Assembly: GCA_021234155.1 (NCBI GenBank)
Contig: JAJEKV010000071.1
Coordinates: 4,088,483 to 4,152,482 of the forward strand
Source of the DNA: Isoetes taiwanensis
Lineage: Eukaryota; Streptophyta; Lycopodiopsida; Isoetales; Isoetaceae
Length of the DNA stretch: 64,000 nt
Direction: 5' to 3'
In this document: positions 1 to 10,035 of the stretch, one piece after another
Position numbering within the stretch: the stretch's first letter is position 1
Layout: every line of letters begins with the position of its first letter
Notes under the pieces: model-generated
Seen by the model: only the letters and a program-made list of their open reading frames with translations
Database searches by the model: none
What the model was told of the DNA's origin: nothing
Program-made: the position numbers and the translations under genes

Positions 1-46
1 AAAGACATATGTACAAAAGTTGCAGGCAGCCCCCTACAACCACAAG

Positions 47-671
47 TCACCCAATTGCCATTGTGTAATCTGTGGTGTCAAGAGGTATGAAGTCAGTGCC
101 AGGCATGTCCCCAACAGCCTCGGGTCTGAATTCAGCATCCCCCCCTTCCACAAAATTCTCATCCATGTCTCCAGGCATGGCAGCCTCATCCCAGTATCTT
201 TTCCTACCCTTCCCAATCCGCTGAATGGGCTCCATCCCAGCCGGGATCCCATACAACACACATCTAACATCGCTTGGCATAGCCACTCTGGGGTTCAGTG
301 TAAGGTGCAGGCGGCCTTGACCCTATGCTCAGATATAAAGGCAGTATTAGAAGGAAGGATCCAGCTAGTAGACAACACAAATTTCCCGGTTCTAAGCATC
401 CTAGTGATTGTGTATACAAGGCTAGAGCTCAGATGCCTTCCACCATGATTACAAAATGAAGAGCCCTTCCCAACAGGTTTCTGTTATCCAGAACTACCAC
501 ATGCTTAATGTCCCCTGCACCATAGAGCAAGTATAGGTCCTTCCCCATCTCCAATTGGCGCTCGGAAACATTCTTTGTGTGCAGCTTGAAGTGGGGCTTC
601 CCCATATCCTTCATGCAATACCCTATTAGCCCCTCAAAACAATGAAGCACAGTTTCATTAAATATGGACAA
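47..671 (-). pseudogene. HUH Rep (Replitron-like) protein, C-terminal half, decayed
   Basis: Three minus-strand blocks in different frames together resemble the C-terminal half of a rolling-circle-type Rep endonuclease. Block 671-429 carries GLIGYCMKDMGKPHF, where Y-C-M-K fits the catalytic Tyr-x-x-Lys (motif III) of HUH Rep proteins, followed by KNVSERQ and LLYGAGD. Block ~430-320 has RMLRTGKF and STSWILP; block 286-47 begins near DVRCVLYGIP and ends with an acidic C terminus and a stop. Frame changes near 430 and 290 show decay. The HUH motif half is absent here but a matching half lies at 12067-12468 on the same strand. Eukaryotic transposons encoding a single-tyrosine HUH Rep are called Replitrons; assignment is from remembered family patterns, not a search. 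Confidence 0.55.
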
Positions 672-716
672 TACCTTGAATTGTGGACTTTTTATAAAAC
701 AGACGCTTCGATAACA

Positions 717-2569
717 CTAACATACATCCCCGGCAAGTGCCGCATATGCTTCTGCAACAAGCGTAGGAATCTTGGCGGTGTTTGATAGCTTCTTCTTATT
801 CAAGGACCTGCCGTAGTCGATACTCTCTATCTCAATGCGGTCACTAGCAATCGTCGGCCTCCATCTCTTCTTCCAACAATTGACATAGTTGGCTGGGAAC
901 ACCTGGTTCCTAATAGGGACAGGCTCCCACCAAGTGACCTGGATAGTCTCGAAGTTATCTTTCTTATCATCCATTTGGGGTTCCTCTGTAGCATACCCTA
1001 GCCATGTTGGGCACAAGACATCATCGTATGTGCCAATACGAAACATGCCCTTCTTCAAATCCTTGAAAGGATTGAATTTCGTACGGGCTTATCCTTCAAT
1101 GGACCAACATAAGCGAGGAGTGATGGTTGCAATTGGCTCCACCACGCCCACCACATCAGTGCGTCAAGTCTATCTTGCCTAGTGCGCGGCCAAAAGTCCT
1201 CATAAGGACCTTCCGTTGGTGATGTTACCCGGATGCTCCAAGAGTCCCATCCAATATTCAATTGTCGCCAGAAATTGTGTTGTATATTTGGCCGCCTCGG
1301 GTGTGCCCTTCTTGTTCGTCGAGCATGCGACCCAATGGAGGATATGCTTATGGATCTTGTTTTGAGCTGACCAATGTCTTTGACCGAGAGCTCTTAGGTG
1401 CTAGCATCTTGGTTTCGAGATGGCATTAGGGGTTTTCCATCCTCTCCTTCTTTCCACATTCTTATTCCACCCAGCAGTAGCCAATCCACAAGCGTGGGGC
1501 CAGCCTTATGGTACATGACGGGCCGGCCACCATTCATAGCAAACCTAAAGGTCGAGGCTCGGTGTGACCGGTCAATCTATCTTCCCCATCGGGGATATAC
1601 CCTTCTATGAAACCTTTCCAAACGGAACCTTATGAACAAGATATGGCCTTTGGCGTGTTGAGATTTGCATTTATGAAATTCATACAACAACTCGGGCATG
1701 GTTAGCACTTGACTTTCTTCAAGGTAGATGAAAAATTACCAAACATAGCATCTATATCATCATGTGTATGGCCGGGCATCATAAAACCTAACTCAATCTC
1801 CTCGAAAACACCGGATATACAAGGTATGAAAGATATGAGAATACATACCTATTTTTGTTTTGTCCGGGATGCATTGTCTAGTTGCAACATCAATTTTAGA
1901 GGCGCTTCAATGAGGGTCCCTCGGGTTGAGGGATGGCAACGGGGATGCTCTTCCCGCACGGCCGACAACTTGGGACGCTAGCCAGGTGGTGTCACGTAAG
2001 GCCCTTGCCCAATCACGGGGACTGATGGATCGTGGCAAAGGCAAGATGGCCTCCCGCAAAACTCATTAGGCAGCTCCAACCTTTTCAAAATACTATTCAA
2101 GGAAACCTACGTGGAAGTTGGAGTCGCCGACCCACCACAGATCCAAAGCAAAATTTCCATAGCACCCTCTCCCATGGCCGTGGGTAAGCGCCTGTCAATG
2201 AAGTCTTTAGCTTATCTAGTCTCCAAAGGGACTTCACCTAATCGAACAACTTTGGAATCATAGTCTTTGCCGATCCATTTTGTCGTGAATGATACATACA
2301 AAGTCTCGAGGATGCCCGTGGGATAATGATCTCCATGACGATCTTGGGTGCGACATGATTCTTTGCTCTAGTCTATGTGCCCTTCTCCGATCATGCAATA
2401 TTCTCCTTTCGGCCTCATCCTTGGTCTTCAACAGACTTCGATGCGGATAACCCCCAAGTGTCACACTTGGAGAATCCATTCTTCTTAGCAATACCGACGC
2501 CCTTGAAGCTACGTCTCCCGCCCTATGAAATCTGTCGGAGATACCTTCTTGCCTGTGGAGTGCCATCAC
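717..2569 (-). pseudogene. DUF7869-type mobile-element protein, decayed
   Basis: Reading the minus strand, a series of frame-shifted blocks follows the order known for DUF7869-type proteins, which are element-encoded in ferns, mosses and algae. IIHDKMD lies near 2290, with an A-K-T-M-I-P-K continuation in another frame. THGHGRGCYGNFALDLWW then DSNFHVG lies at about 2190-2110. GVFEEIELGFM followed by GHTHDDIDAMFG lies at about 1810-1740. A C-terminal block (1058-717) has the pattern W-W-x-P-V-P and F-P-A-N-Y-V-N-C-W-K, and ends at a stop at 717. The HGHG and GHTHDDID motifs probably form the nuclease-like core, but their catalytic role is not established. At least four frame changes make this a pseudogene. 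In 2570-3527 I recognise no block. Confidence 0.75.
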
Positions 2570-3527
2570 TTCAGCGTTGACCTCTTCGAGAATGCATGTC
2601 TTCGTAAAACATAGCGGATAACTTCCTCACGTTTTCTCAATCCCATCATCATTCCTCCCGCTACGGTGAGGTAAGGATTCACAATTTTCCTTCACAAACA
2701 TGGAAAAAATAGCCTCTCGAGGCCAAGGTGGCCGCGACGTGCTTCATCATCGTGCTGAATTGCCATGCTCGGCCTTTCGAGCACCGGAGCTGAATTACGC
2801 CTTCCACTTGAGATACCCCAGACTTTGAAATCCCAAGACCAAGGTACCAAGCTCTCTCACGTATTAACCGACGCCTTGCAAGACTAGTCGATGTACCCTT
2901 CTACCCTTCATATTGTTGCCTAACATATCATACACAAAAGTGGTCCCTCACTTTCGATTTCATGGCGAAGAAATCCTTTTCGCATGTTTATAGCTTGATC
3001 CCTCTTGAATTTCTCACAACATCTCTGTTTTGCAACACATGGTCTTCCTATACCTCAAGATGGATTCATTGGTTGTTAGCCGATCTATCTTTGGAGGCTT
3101 TGATGCTTTCTTTGGCCGACGAGAATGGAAGGTGTATTTACGCCAGATCTGCGGATGCTTCTCAATCTCCGAAGCTGCCACCGCTCGGCTCGACGTCAGA
3201 TCATCTTTGTTCCCGGTGTGCTGCACTTAAAATTTCCGACACCTTCACCCCACAAACCCTAACCAGATCATTATTCCACCTCAAAAGCATGCCCGCTTTA
3301 GGTATTGTCAAACATGCTTAGAACAGGAAGTTCAGTTCACCTTTGAGGGGAAAGGCTTGAAGAATGATCACTCCCTACGGTCTTCATACCCAAGAACCGG
3401 TCACATCCGCATCTTCGGACCAATGAAGGATATAAATCCCTTCACTGCGGGGATGGCAGCACAAGAGTGATAAATTTCAGTCGGTCTCCGATAAAATTAT
3501 TGTGTACCTAGTTAGCGACATGGTGTC

Positions 3528-3830
3528 TCATTTGCTTCCCCCTCGCTGTCTTTTTGATGCCGACGGCAAGTCCACGACATCGGAGTCATGAACATCACTT
3601 TCCCTCCAGAGAATGAAGGAACCCAATGCCTCACCTAAGGTTTTTGCTTCTGGAGTAGGCCAAGAGAGAACATGATGCCCCTCAAACACAGCTAGAACAC
3701 CAACACTCACAAGTCCATCTGGGATGTCTTTAAAGTGGCATCTCTCCCTAGCTCCCATGGCCCCTTTGCCAACTGCCCGACCATCTTTGAATAGGTACAC
3801 CTCCTGCACAAAAAAAAAATGAATTAGTTC
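3528..3830 (-). pseudogene. Transposon-protein exon fragment (DUF8039-like?)
   Basis: An open stretch on the minus strand encodes about 100 residues: VYLFKDGRAVGKG, a CHFKDIP segment, then LGEALGSFILWRES, ending KRQRGGSK and a stop. The layout (short beta-rich segments, then L-G-x-A-x-G-x-x-x-x-W) resembles a domain repeatedly found at the end of plant transposon proteins, but the family name is tentative. It lies upstream of, and on the same strand as, the DUF7869 remnant and may be a separate gene's last exon. Just 5' of it, within an apparent intron or flank, the palindrome array begins. Confidence 0.35.
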
Positions 3831-3859
3831 AAGAGTAAAGTTACAACAGATGGTCCTTA

Positions 3860-4430
3860 GCTGGTGAAATTGGGCGGGCGCCCAATTTTCTCCCTGTTGT
3901 AATGTAAATTGGGCAGGTGAAATTGGGCACCCGCCCAATTTGCTCCCAATTGGGCGGGAGTTGAAATTGGGCACCCAGTGGTCTTGAGGAGTTGAAATTG
4001 GGCACCCGCCCAATTACCTCCCTCTTGCAGTGTTTCTTAGCTGCTGAAATTGGGCGGGCGCCCAATTTGCTCCCTGGTGTAGTGGTCTTCAGGAGTTGAA
4101 ATTGGGCACCCGCCCAATTACCTCCCTCTTGCAGTGTTTCTTAGCTACTAAAATTGGGCGGGCGCCCAATTTGCTCCCTGGTGTAGTGGTCTTCGGGAGT
4201 TGAAATTGGGCACCCCCATTACCTCCCTCTTGCAAGATGTTTCTTAGGCTGAAATTGGGCGGCCAATTTGCTCCCCTGGTGTAGTGGTCTTCAGAGTTGA
4301 AATTGGGCACCCGCCCATTACCTCCCCTGCAAGATGTTCCTTAGCCGCCAAATTGGGCGGGCGCCCAATTTGCTCCCTGTTGTGGTGGTCCTCAGGAGTT
4401 GAAATTGGGCACCCGCCCAATTTGATATCA
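3860..4430. repeat. 104-bp tandem array carrying a 22-bp palindrome
   Basis: About five units of roughly 104 bp (for example 4047 to 4151). Each contains two copies of a palindrome made of AAATTGGGCG, two spacer bases and CGCCCAATTT. Near-complete copies start at 3867, 3920, 3995, 4047, 4099, 4151, 4350 and 4402; degenerate ones lie near 4203, 4252 and 4300. Alternate copies have GG or CC as spacer, the second type with A for G in one arm. The unit also contains TGCAGTGTTTCTTAGCTGCT-like and GTAGTGGTCTTCAGGAG-like stretches. Confidence 0.9.
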
Positions 4431-4510
4431 CAGGTGCTATACATAAATGAGACATAGCCACTCTTTCTAAATGGGCACCCACCCAATTTTGCAAGATCGA
4501 TGGTATAAAT

Positions 4511-4645
4511 GAATGATACATACTCGGGAGGTCTATCTGCCCATACATTGTTACTCAGGAATCAAAGTAGGCACCCACGAATGATACATATTCAGGAGGT
4601 CTATCTACTCATACAATGTTACTCAGGAATCAAACTAGGCACCCA
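4511..4645. repeat. 67-bp direct repeat, two copies
   Basis: The stretch GAATGATACATACTCGGGAG... at 4511 recurs at 4578 with a few changes. Each copy ends in a decayed GGCACCCAC fragment of the neighbouring palindrome family. Confidence 0.75.
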
Positions 4646-5351
4646 CCCTATTTGGCCCTGCTTCCATGCTACCCGAGATAGAATATAGACTACATCAGTT
4701 ATGTATAGGGGACCGAACACACATCTCTCAAATTTTCTATTTATTTCTCAAATCTTATCATCAATAATGTTCTATACCAATCCAGGCATCTTAATATCAG
4801 CGCATGCAACCCACAATGGCAAAGAATGAACGTATATACCGACAGAAACTTACCTTTGGTGAATCGCACGCCATCCGCTGAACAAGTAGCCGCCCAAGAA
4901 TGTGAGAGAACGAAATGGCTTAGCCGCTCCGCTTCCTCGAGAGTAATTCAAAATTCAATTCTCCCACCAGAGTTTGATTGGGCGGGCGGGCCCGTAATAT
5001 AAATTCAAATTCAAATTCAGGCGGGACGTAAATCAAATTTGGGCGGGCCCGTAATTTGAAATTGAAAATGCGCCGGGCGGGCCGTAATATAAATTTGAAA
5101 TTGGGCGGGCCTCGTGAGATTTCAAAATTTAAAATTTAAATTACAAGACGTCTATGTCAATTTAAAAAAAGCGCATTTAATTTTTCGGGCACATTTATTG
5201 CAAAGCTGTCTATTTTTATTGTTCTTTCCTTTGGTCCATATTTAGTTAAAGCCGTCTATGATTAAGGCTCTTCTCTTGCATGGCCGCCACTTGTCATTCA
5301 CCAGTTAAACCTAACCGCCCATTCCTTTTTGCATTCCGGCATTCTTTGAGG
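4646..5351. other. Non-coding, AT-rich with GGGCGGGC(CC) islands
   Basis: No supported gene. At about 4975-5120, short GGGCGGGCCCGTAAT-like islands alternate with AAATTCAAATT-type AT runs. They look like relatives of the palindrome family without its second arm. Confidence 0.6.
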
Positions 5352-5512
5352 CTATCGTGTTCATATCGATTTCTTCGAAGCGCTGACTCCGAGCATCCAG
5401 GCGCCTATCGTGTTCAAAGTGATTTCTTCTGAGCGCTAACTCCGAGCATCCAGGCGCCTATCGTGTTCAAAGTGATTTCTTCTAAGCGCTGACTGCTAGC
5501 TTCCAGGCGCCA
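5352..5512. repeat. 53-bp tandem repeat, three copies
   Basis: CTATCGTGTTC begins copies at 5352, 5405 and 5458. Each copy continues through GATTTCTTC, AGCGCTGACTCCGAGC and CCAGGCGC. The segment 5513-5780 after it has no supported gene. Confidence 0.85.
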
Positions 5513-5779
5513 CTGCTTTCATGGAAAATCGACCCCTGAAGGAAGGAAAAGGTACTGCTCTTTTCTTCAACTTCAGTTCTTTACATTACTGCAGGAGATA
5601 AGCCACTGGCCATAAGGAGTCCACCCAATCCTACATCCATCATTTTAGGTTGTTACTAAGAACCTCAAAAGCAATCTCCTCTGCACCCAATAACCCTTTG
5701 GCCCGTTGGATCATTCTAATTACCACAGAAGCACATTTCCAATCTGGGACCCTCTGGCCTCTCCTGCGCTTGTGACCTC

Positions 5780-6640
5780 CCTCCCGCCTACGGCAAATTG
5801 GTAGCGCCGCAATTTGACACCCTGTTGCCTTCATAACTCCCTTCGGTTGGCAAATCCGGCCCAATTTGGGACCCTCCGGCCTCTTTTGCCTTCATAACTC
5901 CCTTTGGGTCAGCAAATCCTCTTGCCTTCATAAGTCCCTTGGGTTGGCAAATCGGGCGGGCGCCCAATTTGGGACCCTCTGCTCTCTTTTTGCCTTCAAT
6001 AACTCTCTCTGCTTTTCAACCTCCTCACTATGGCAAATTGGGCGGGCGCCCAATTTGTCTCCCTCTGCCTATATGTTTACGCATGCAAACCTCCATTTGT
6101 GGCAAATCGGTGGGCTCAATTTGGCACCCTGTTGCCTTCATAACTCCCTTCCGGTTTGGCAAATCGGTGCCCAATTTGGGACCCTTTGGCCTCTTTTGCC
6201 TTCATAACTCCCTTGGGTCAGCAAATCCTCTTGCCTTCATAAGTCTCTTGGGTTGGCAAATCAAGGTGAGGCCAATTTGGGACCACTGTGGTCTCTTTTA
6301 AGCCTTCTTAACTCCCTTGGGTCAGCCTCGGCCTCTCTACGCTTTTCAACCTCCTGCTCTACGGCAAATTGGGCGGCCCAATTAGTCTCCTCTGCCTCTC
6401 TCTTCTATGCAGCCTCCTCGCGCTCACGGCAAATTGGCCGAGGCCCAATTTCTCTCCTCTTGTATATGTTCCTGCATGCAAACCTCCTCTATTTGTGGCA
6501 AATCGGGCGGTTTCAATTTGGCAACCGCCTTGCCTTTTATAACTCCCCTTCGGTTGGCAAATCTAAGCCCAATTTGGCACGCTCTAGGTTGCCTCTCTTC
6601 TTGCCTCTTGCCTCTAGCCTCTATGTGCCTTCTTTTAATG
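5780..6640. repeat. Degenerate palindrome array in the leader of the H3-tail gene
   Basis: Irregular units, mostly 70-100 bp, start with GGCAAAT, contain the palindrome in variously decayed form, then run GGGACCCTCTG and GCCTTCATAACTCCCTT. The best palindromes are 5949-5970 (one arm mismatch) and 6035-6056 (perfect arms). Others, such as those near 6102, 6364, 6430 and 6498, keep only part of each arm. The array ends about 45 bp before a splice-acceptor-like TTATGCAG at 6683 and the ATG at 6689, so it probably lies in a 5' leader or first intron. Confidence 0.8.
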
Positions 6641-6683
6641 CTTGCACACACCACTAATGTGATTAATGAATGATGTTATGCAG

Positions 6684-7773
6684 CACCCATGGCAAGAACT
6701 AAACAAACTGCACGTGTACCAGGAGCTGGACCTCCGTTGGCACAGGCATTTGCTGCAGCAAAGGAAGCAGAGTCGGAAATTCAGTTCAATGGTATTGAAG
6801 TCGTCCCGGAACTAATGACTGCTGTAGCAGATAAATTTTCTTGGTGCATAGAGGTAGGCAATATCCACCCTGAGTCTAGCACAAATCACCTCAAGGATCT
6901 GTGCTTGTACTTTGCTGAGCCCGGGACACGGAGAACACAGGTATAGCAATTGACATGACTGTGAGCAATGAGTTTGCCAACGAGATAGAGGTTGTCGTAG
7001 AGGACATGCTTGATAAGTCATTTCAAGGATACAGGTTACCCTTTGGGACTTACAATCCTCAACTAATGCATGCAAGCATCACTGAGGCTTCACATTCGTG
7101 TCAGGCCAAGGGCTGGGTCCTGTCTTCTTACGAAAGCCTTGAGAGATCTGGACTCACCAAACGGGGAGATATTTTAGATGGATTTAATACAGTTAGACAG
7201 TACATACTCGATCACAAACAAAATCGATCAAAGGCCCTTTACACAGAGTATCATGGGAAGAACCAACCAAAGGTCTATGACACGGCGTGGTTGAGATCAC
7301 GTTATGGAGTATCTAGGAAGGGTGAAGGATCGAAGGGCACAGAGAAGCCCGCAGCCGTGTCATCCGAAAAGTTAAATGTTCCTAAAAAGAAAAGATCAGA
7401 AACATCAACTCAAAAATTGATTCTTGGTGGTATGCTAAGAACATCACGTGAGCGGGACCTTAGCATTAGATCGCAGCAGGAGGTATCCGAAAGCGATCCC
7501 CACCAGAAAAGCAAGGAAAAAAGTGAAGTCGGCACGAGGCAATAGCTTCCTCGTCTAAGAAAAGAAGAGATTCGACTCCACCATCAACATCAGGTGCATC
7601 CGATGGGGGGAGTGAGACTGACACAGGCTCACAGGAAGATGACAGGCAAATTGTGAAGTGCTCGACATCTGGCGGGGCGTTGACCCAGGAAAGCAGACGT
7701 GAGCTGTCACAAAGCGCATTGATCAACATTAAGCACAGGGAAAGGATCTATCCTCTTGGAGTTGAATTTAAAT
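6684..7773 (+). pseudogene. N-terminal exons of methyltransferase-like gene; starts with histone H3 tail
   Basis: The ATG at 6689 follows an acceptor-like TTATGCAG and sits in a good initiation context (CACCCATGG). The protein begins MARTKQTARVPGAGPP: residues 2-9 are exactly the first eight residues of mature histone H3 (A-R-T-K-Q-T-A-R, including Lys4). No histone fold follows. Instead come a mixed helical region with NEIEVVVEDML, then a Ser/Lys-rich linker with PKKKRSE (about 7381) and SSKKRRDS (about 7552), which look like nuclear-localisation signals. The frame changes near 6920 and 7545, probably by single-base indels or short unrecognised introns, and ends at a TAG at 7771-7773, after which the frame appears to shift again. 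I know no family for the body of the protein. Downstream exons carry a methyltransferase-like motif, which suggests one long nuclear protein. The tail identity is seen directly; function is inferred. Confidence 0.7.
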
Positions 7774-8360
7774 AGAGGTGGATATCTTTAAAATGCATCA
7801 AGCACACGCAAATATGACCTGCGCAGGTCATCACCCGCAACATGTTGATACACTCTATGAATCATTTATTAATGTGCGGATGCATCCACCTTGTGCGGAT
7901 GTTGTACCTTTGATCCGCATTAATGGACGCAATCGAAGTGGAAGAAGGCCGGCCGATTTGGACAATGCGTAATACCGATTGTAAATGGCAATCACACTAC
8001 CGCAGTTTGCCCAAATTCTTGTCAACCGTGCCTTGGAATGGCCAGCGAAAGGGCTCATCCGAAAGATCTTATCTTTTCTTCTACGCCAAAAAGGAAATGT
8101 CGTAGGCCGGGCAGGGAACCTCACTCCCATGAATATGTGAAGGTCAGCCAGAGAGCAACGATATCACCAAGAATACTATCCATCGGGATGTTTACTTCAA
8201 CAAATACAGCAGTTTAAGGAATCAATGGGCATTCTATGGAAAGTCAAGAAAGGAAAAGCGGACTATCCCAAGATAGCGCATATTGATGAAGTCATTTCTA
8301 ATTGTCGATGCGATCATGTTTTTCTCATTAAATTGGCTTCAATTTGGGATTTCCATGTGT
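7774..8360 (+). pseudogene. Middle part of the H3-tail / methyltransferase-like gene, decayed
   Basis: The frame continues after a one-base shift at about 7770: EVDIFKMHQAHANM, then HPQHVDTLYESFINVRM and VVPLIRING. After further shifts near 7975 come LPQFAQILVNRALEWPAKG and ESMGILWKVKKGKADYPKIA. The first block, with I-Y-P-L just before it and an H-V-x-x-L-Y-x-S-F core, has the general order of a ParB-like domain, which in phages and bacteria is often fused to DNA methyltransferases. I regard that as a weak resemblance. Several frame breaks are present. The block ends where the 74-bp palindrome array begins, consistent with an intron boundary near 8360. Confidence 0.45.
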
Positions 8361-8394
8361 ATTTAGCATGTGAAATTGCAATCCCTTGGCCATG

Positions 8395-8792
8395 AAATTG
8401 GGCGGGCGCCCAATTTGGGAGGCCTCCCATGTGCAGTCATCATGTTTCTTGCAGCGTCTTGGCTATGAAATTGGGCGGGCGCCCAATTTCGAATGACCCT
8501 ATGTGCATTAAGTGCATTAAGCATGCTAAATCGTATCCCCTTGGCCATAAAATTGGGCGCCCGCCCAATTTTGGAGGCCTCCCGTGTGCAATCACCGTGT
8601 TTCATCAACCCTCCTGGCATATGAAATTGGGCGGCCGCCCAATTTGGGTTGGCCTCCCATGTGAACTCACCATGTTACTTGTAGCCTCTTGGCTATCAAA
8701 TTGGGCGGGCGCCCAATTTTGGTTGGCCCTATGTGAATTTAGCATGTTAAATTGCATCCCCTTGTCTATGAAATTGGGCGGGCGCCCAATTT
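8395..8792. repeat. 74-bp tandem array with six palindromes, probably intronic
   Basis: Six palindromes start at 8395, 8468, 8550, 8624, 8698 and 8771, a spacing of 73-82 bp. Arms are AAATTGGGCG and CGCCCAATTT in all six. The spacer is GG in four, CC at 8550 and GC at 8624; the last makes a perfect 22-bp palindrome. Units also contain CTTGGCCATG and often a second palindrome, GGGAGGCCTCCC. The array lies between coding blocks of the same gene and ends 110 bp before an acceptor-like GCTGTGCAG at 8902. Confidence 0.92.
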
Positions 8793-8902
8793 CCGATGGC
8801 CCTCATGTGCATTGGCCCCCATGTGCAATGCATGTTAGCTTGTGCATTGCTAAATTTTGAGACCGTATATTTCAAATATGCTAAGTTTACTATGCTGTGC
8901 AG

Positions 8903-9959
8903 GATTGGCTCGCTATAGCGAAGCAGACTTTGAAGAAACTTAGCATGCGAGACTACGATTACTTCGTGTACTTGGATGATGAAACTTGGAATATGTGCCT
9001 ACAAGTGGCTCAGTTGTTCTATGAAGACCAGCTAAAAGATGAATTGGGTGAGACGATAGTGGTAAAGGACCGGCTGAGAATGTTCACGAATAACAAGTGC
9101 CGACCTTTAAAGTCCATGCATCCAATGGATCTGCAAAGACTCTTGACAGAGATTATGACAGCCACCACGTACATCAAGACCACCAAAAATTACACTGGAA
9201 GGCGTGTCATGAAAATCCGTGCAGGCGAACTGAAGAAGATTGGCACCGTCGAGCGTGCAATCCTTAAATATCTCAAAGATGTGAAGAAGCTTCATGTTGA
9301 CAACATGACAGATTTGAGGAAAATTCATCCTATATTCACGGAAAATTTGATGTTAATGTTCGCAAACAGTGTAGGTGATTATAGCCGCAAGGAGGCAGAA
9401 AAGCTTAACCTTCCAAAGGCTCTTATCCTAAAGGTTAATGAATATCTGCGTGGACCGGTGGAAGAGGGATCTAAATCATTCAAATGCTACCGTGTCAGTC
9501 CTCTTGGGATGTCAGTTGATGTGGTCAATACCTCTGCTCGGTTTATTGGATGTGATTTCAGAAATATCAAGAAATGGAGCATGGAGGATTACCAGAAGTT
9601 CTTGGACCAGATCATTGTGCTAACGGACTAGCAATTATATTGGATCACGATCTTTATCAGTCCAGATCGTTTGAGTGAATGCTTGTCCGCCATGAAGACT
9701 ATAGACGGGGGTAGTCGTGTATGGGTGGGAGCGTACCATGATCCTCAAAAGAGAAACCCTTCCTCTCGTGTTCGCGAGCTGCAGACTCTCGTTTTGGTAA
9801 TGTATGTGGCCAGAGACCAAGCAGCTGCCCCTGCTATTAATGACCTGAATCTATGCTTCAACGACGCGGACCATCCTCAAGAGTATTCGAAGTTTCCACA
9901 GCACTTGAAAGAAGTGGAGGACATAGAGAAGAACCTCCCCGATCATGAGTGCGCAGCAG
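8903..9959 (+). pseudogene. Methyltransferase-like gene, large internal exon with one in-frame TAG
   Basis: One frame stays open from the acceptor-like GCAG at 8902 to a donor at 9960, interrupted only by a TAG at 9629-9631. About 350 residues: a helical region (AKQTLKKLSMRDYDYF, TNNKCRPLKSMHPMDLQ), then YRVSPLGMSVDVVNTSARF, KKWSMEDYQKFLDQI, the TAG, then ISPDRLSECLSAM and GGSRVWVGAYHDPQ. The region around W-S-M-E-D-Y-x-x-F-L-D matches where beta-class (permuted) N4/N6 methyltransferases have the helix after their catalytic D/N/S-P-P-Y/F/W motif. Here I find only I-G-C-D-F, so the catalytic tetrapeptide is missing or replaced. The single nonsense codon may be a mutation; otherwise this exon is well preserved. 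It joins the next exon in frame. Confidence 0.6.
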
Positions 9960-10035
9960 GTAACATGATTTAAACCCAGGGTCTGTGTCCATTTCTTTTC
10001 AATGCCACTTATAACGGTTGTGTACTTTGCTTCAG
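9960..10035 (+). other. 76-nt spliceosomal intron
   Basis: GTAACATG after GCAGCAG at the donor and TTTGCTTCAG at the acceptor. Removing the 76 nt joins GAG-TGC-GCA-GCA-G to CA-TAC-TGG and switches exactly from the open frame of the upstream exon to that of the downstream exon. This is strong internal evidence for a real spliced eukaryotic gene. Confidence 0.8.

Noticed and set aside
4950-5120. GGGCGGGC islands as promoter GC boxes
   Set aside because: They are fragments of the local repeat family and no gene start lies nearby.
3860-8792. Palindrome arrays as a CRISPR array
   Set aside because: Units are contiguous tandem repeats without unique spacers, in a eukaryotic intron or leader context with no cas genes.
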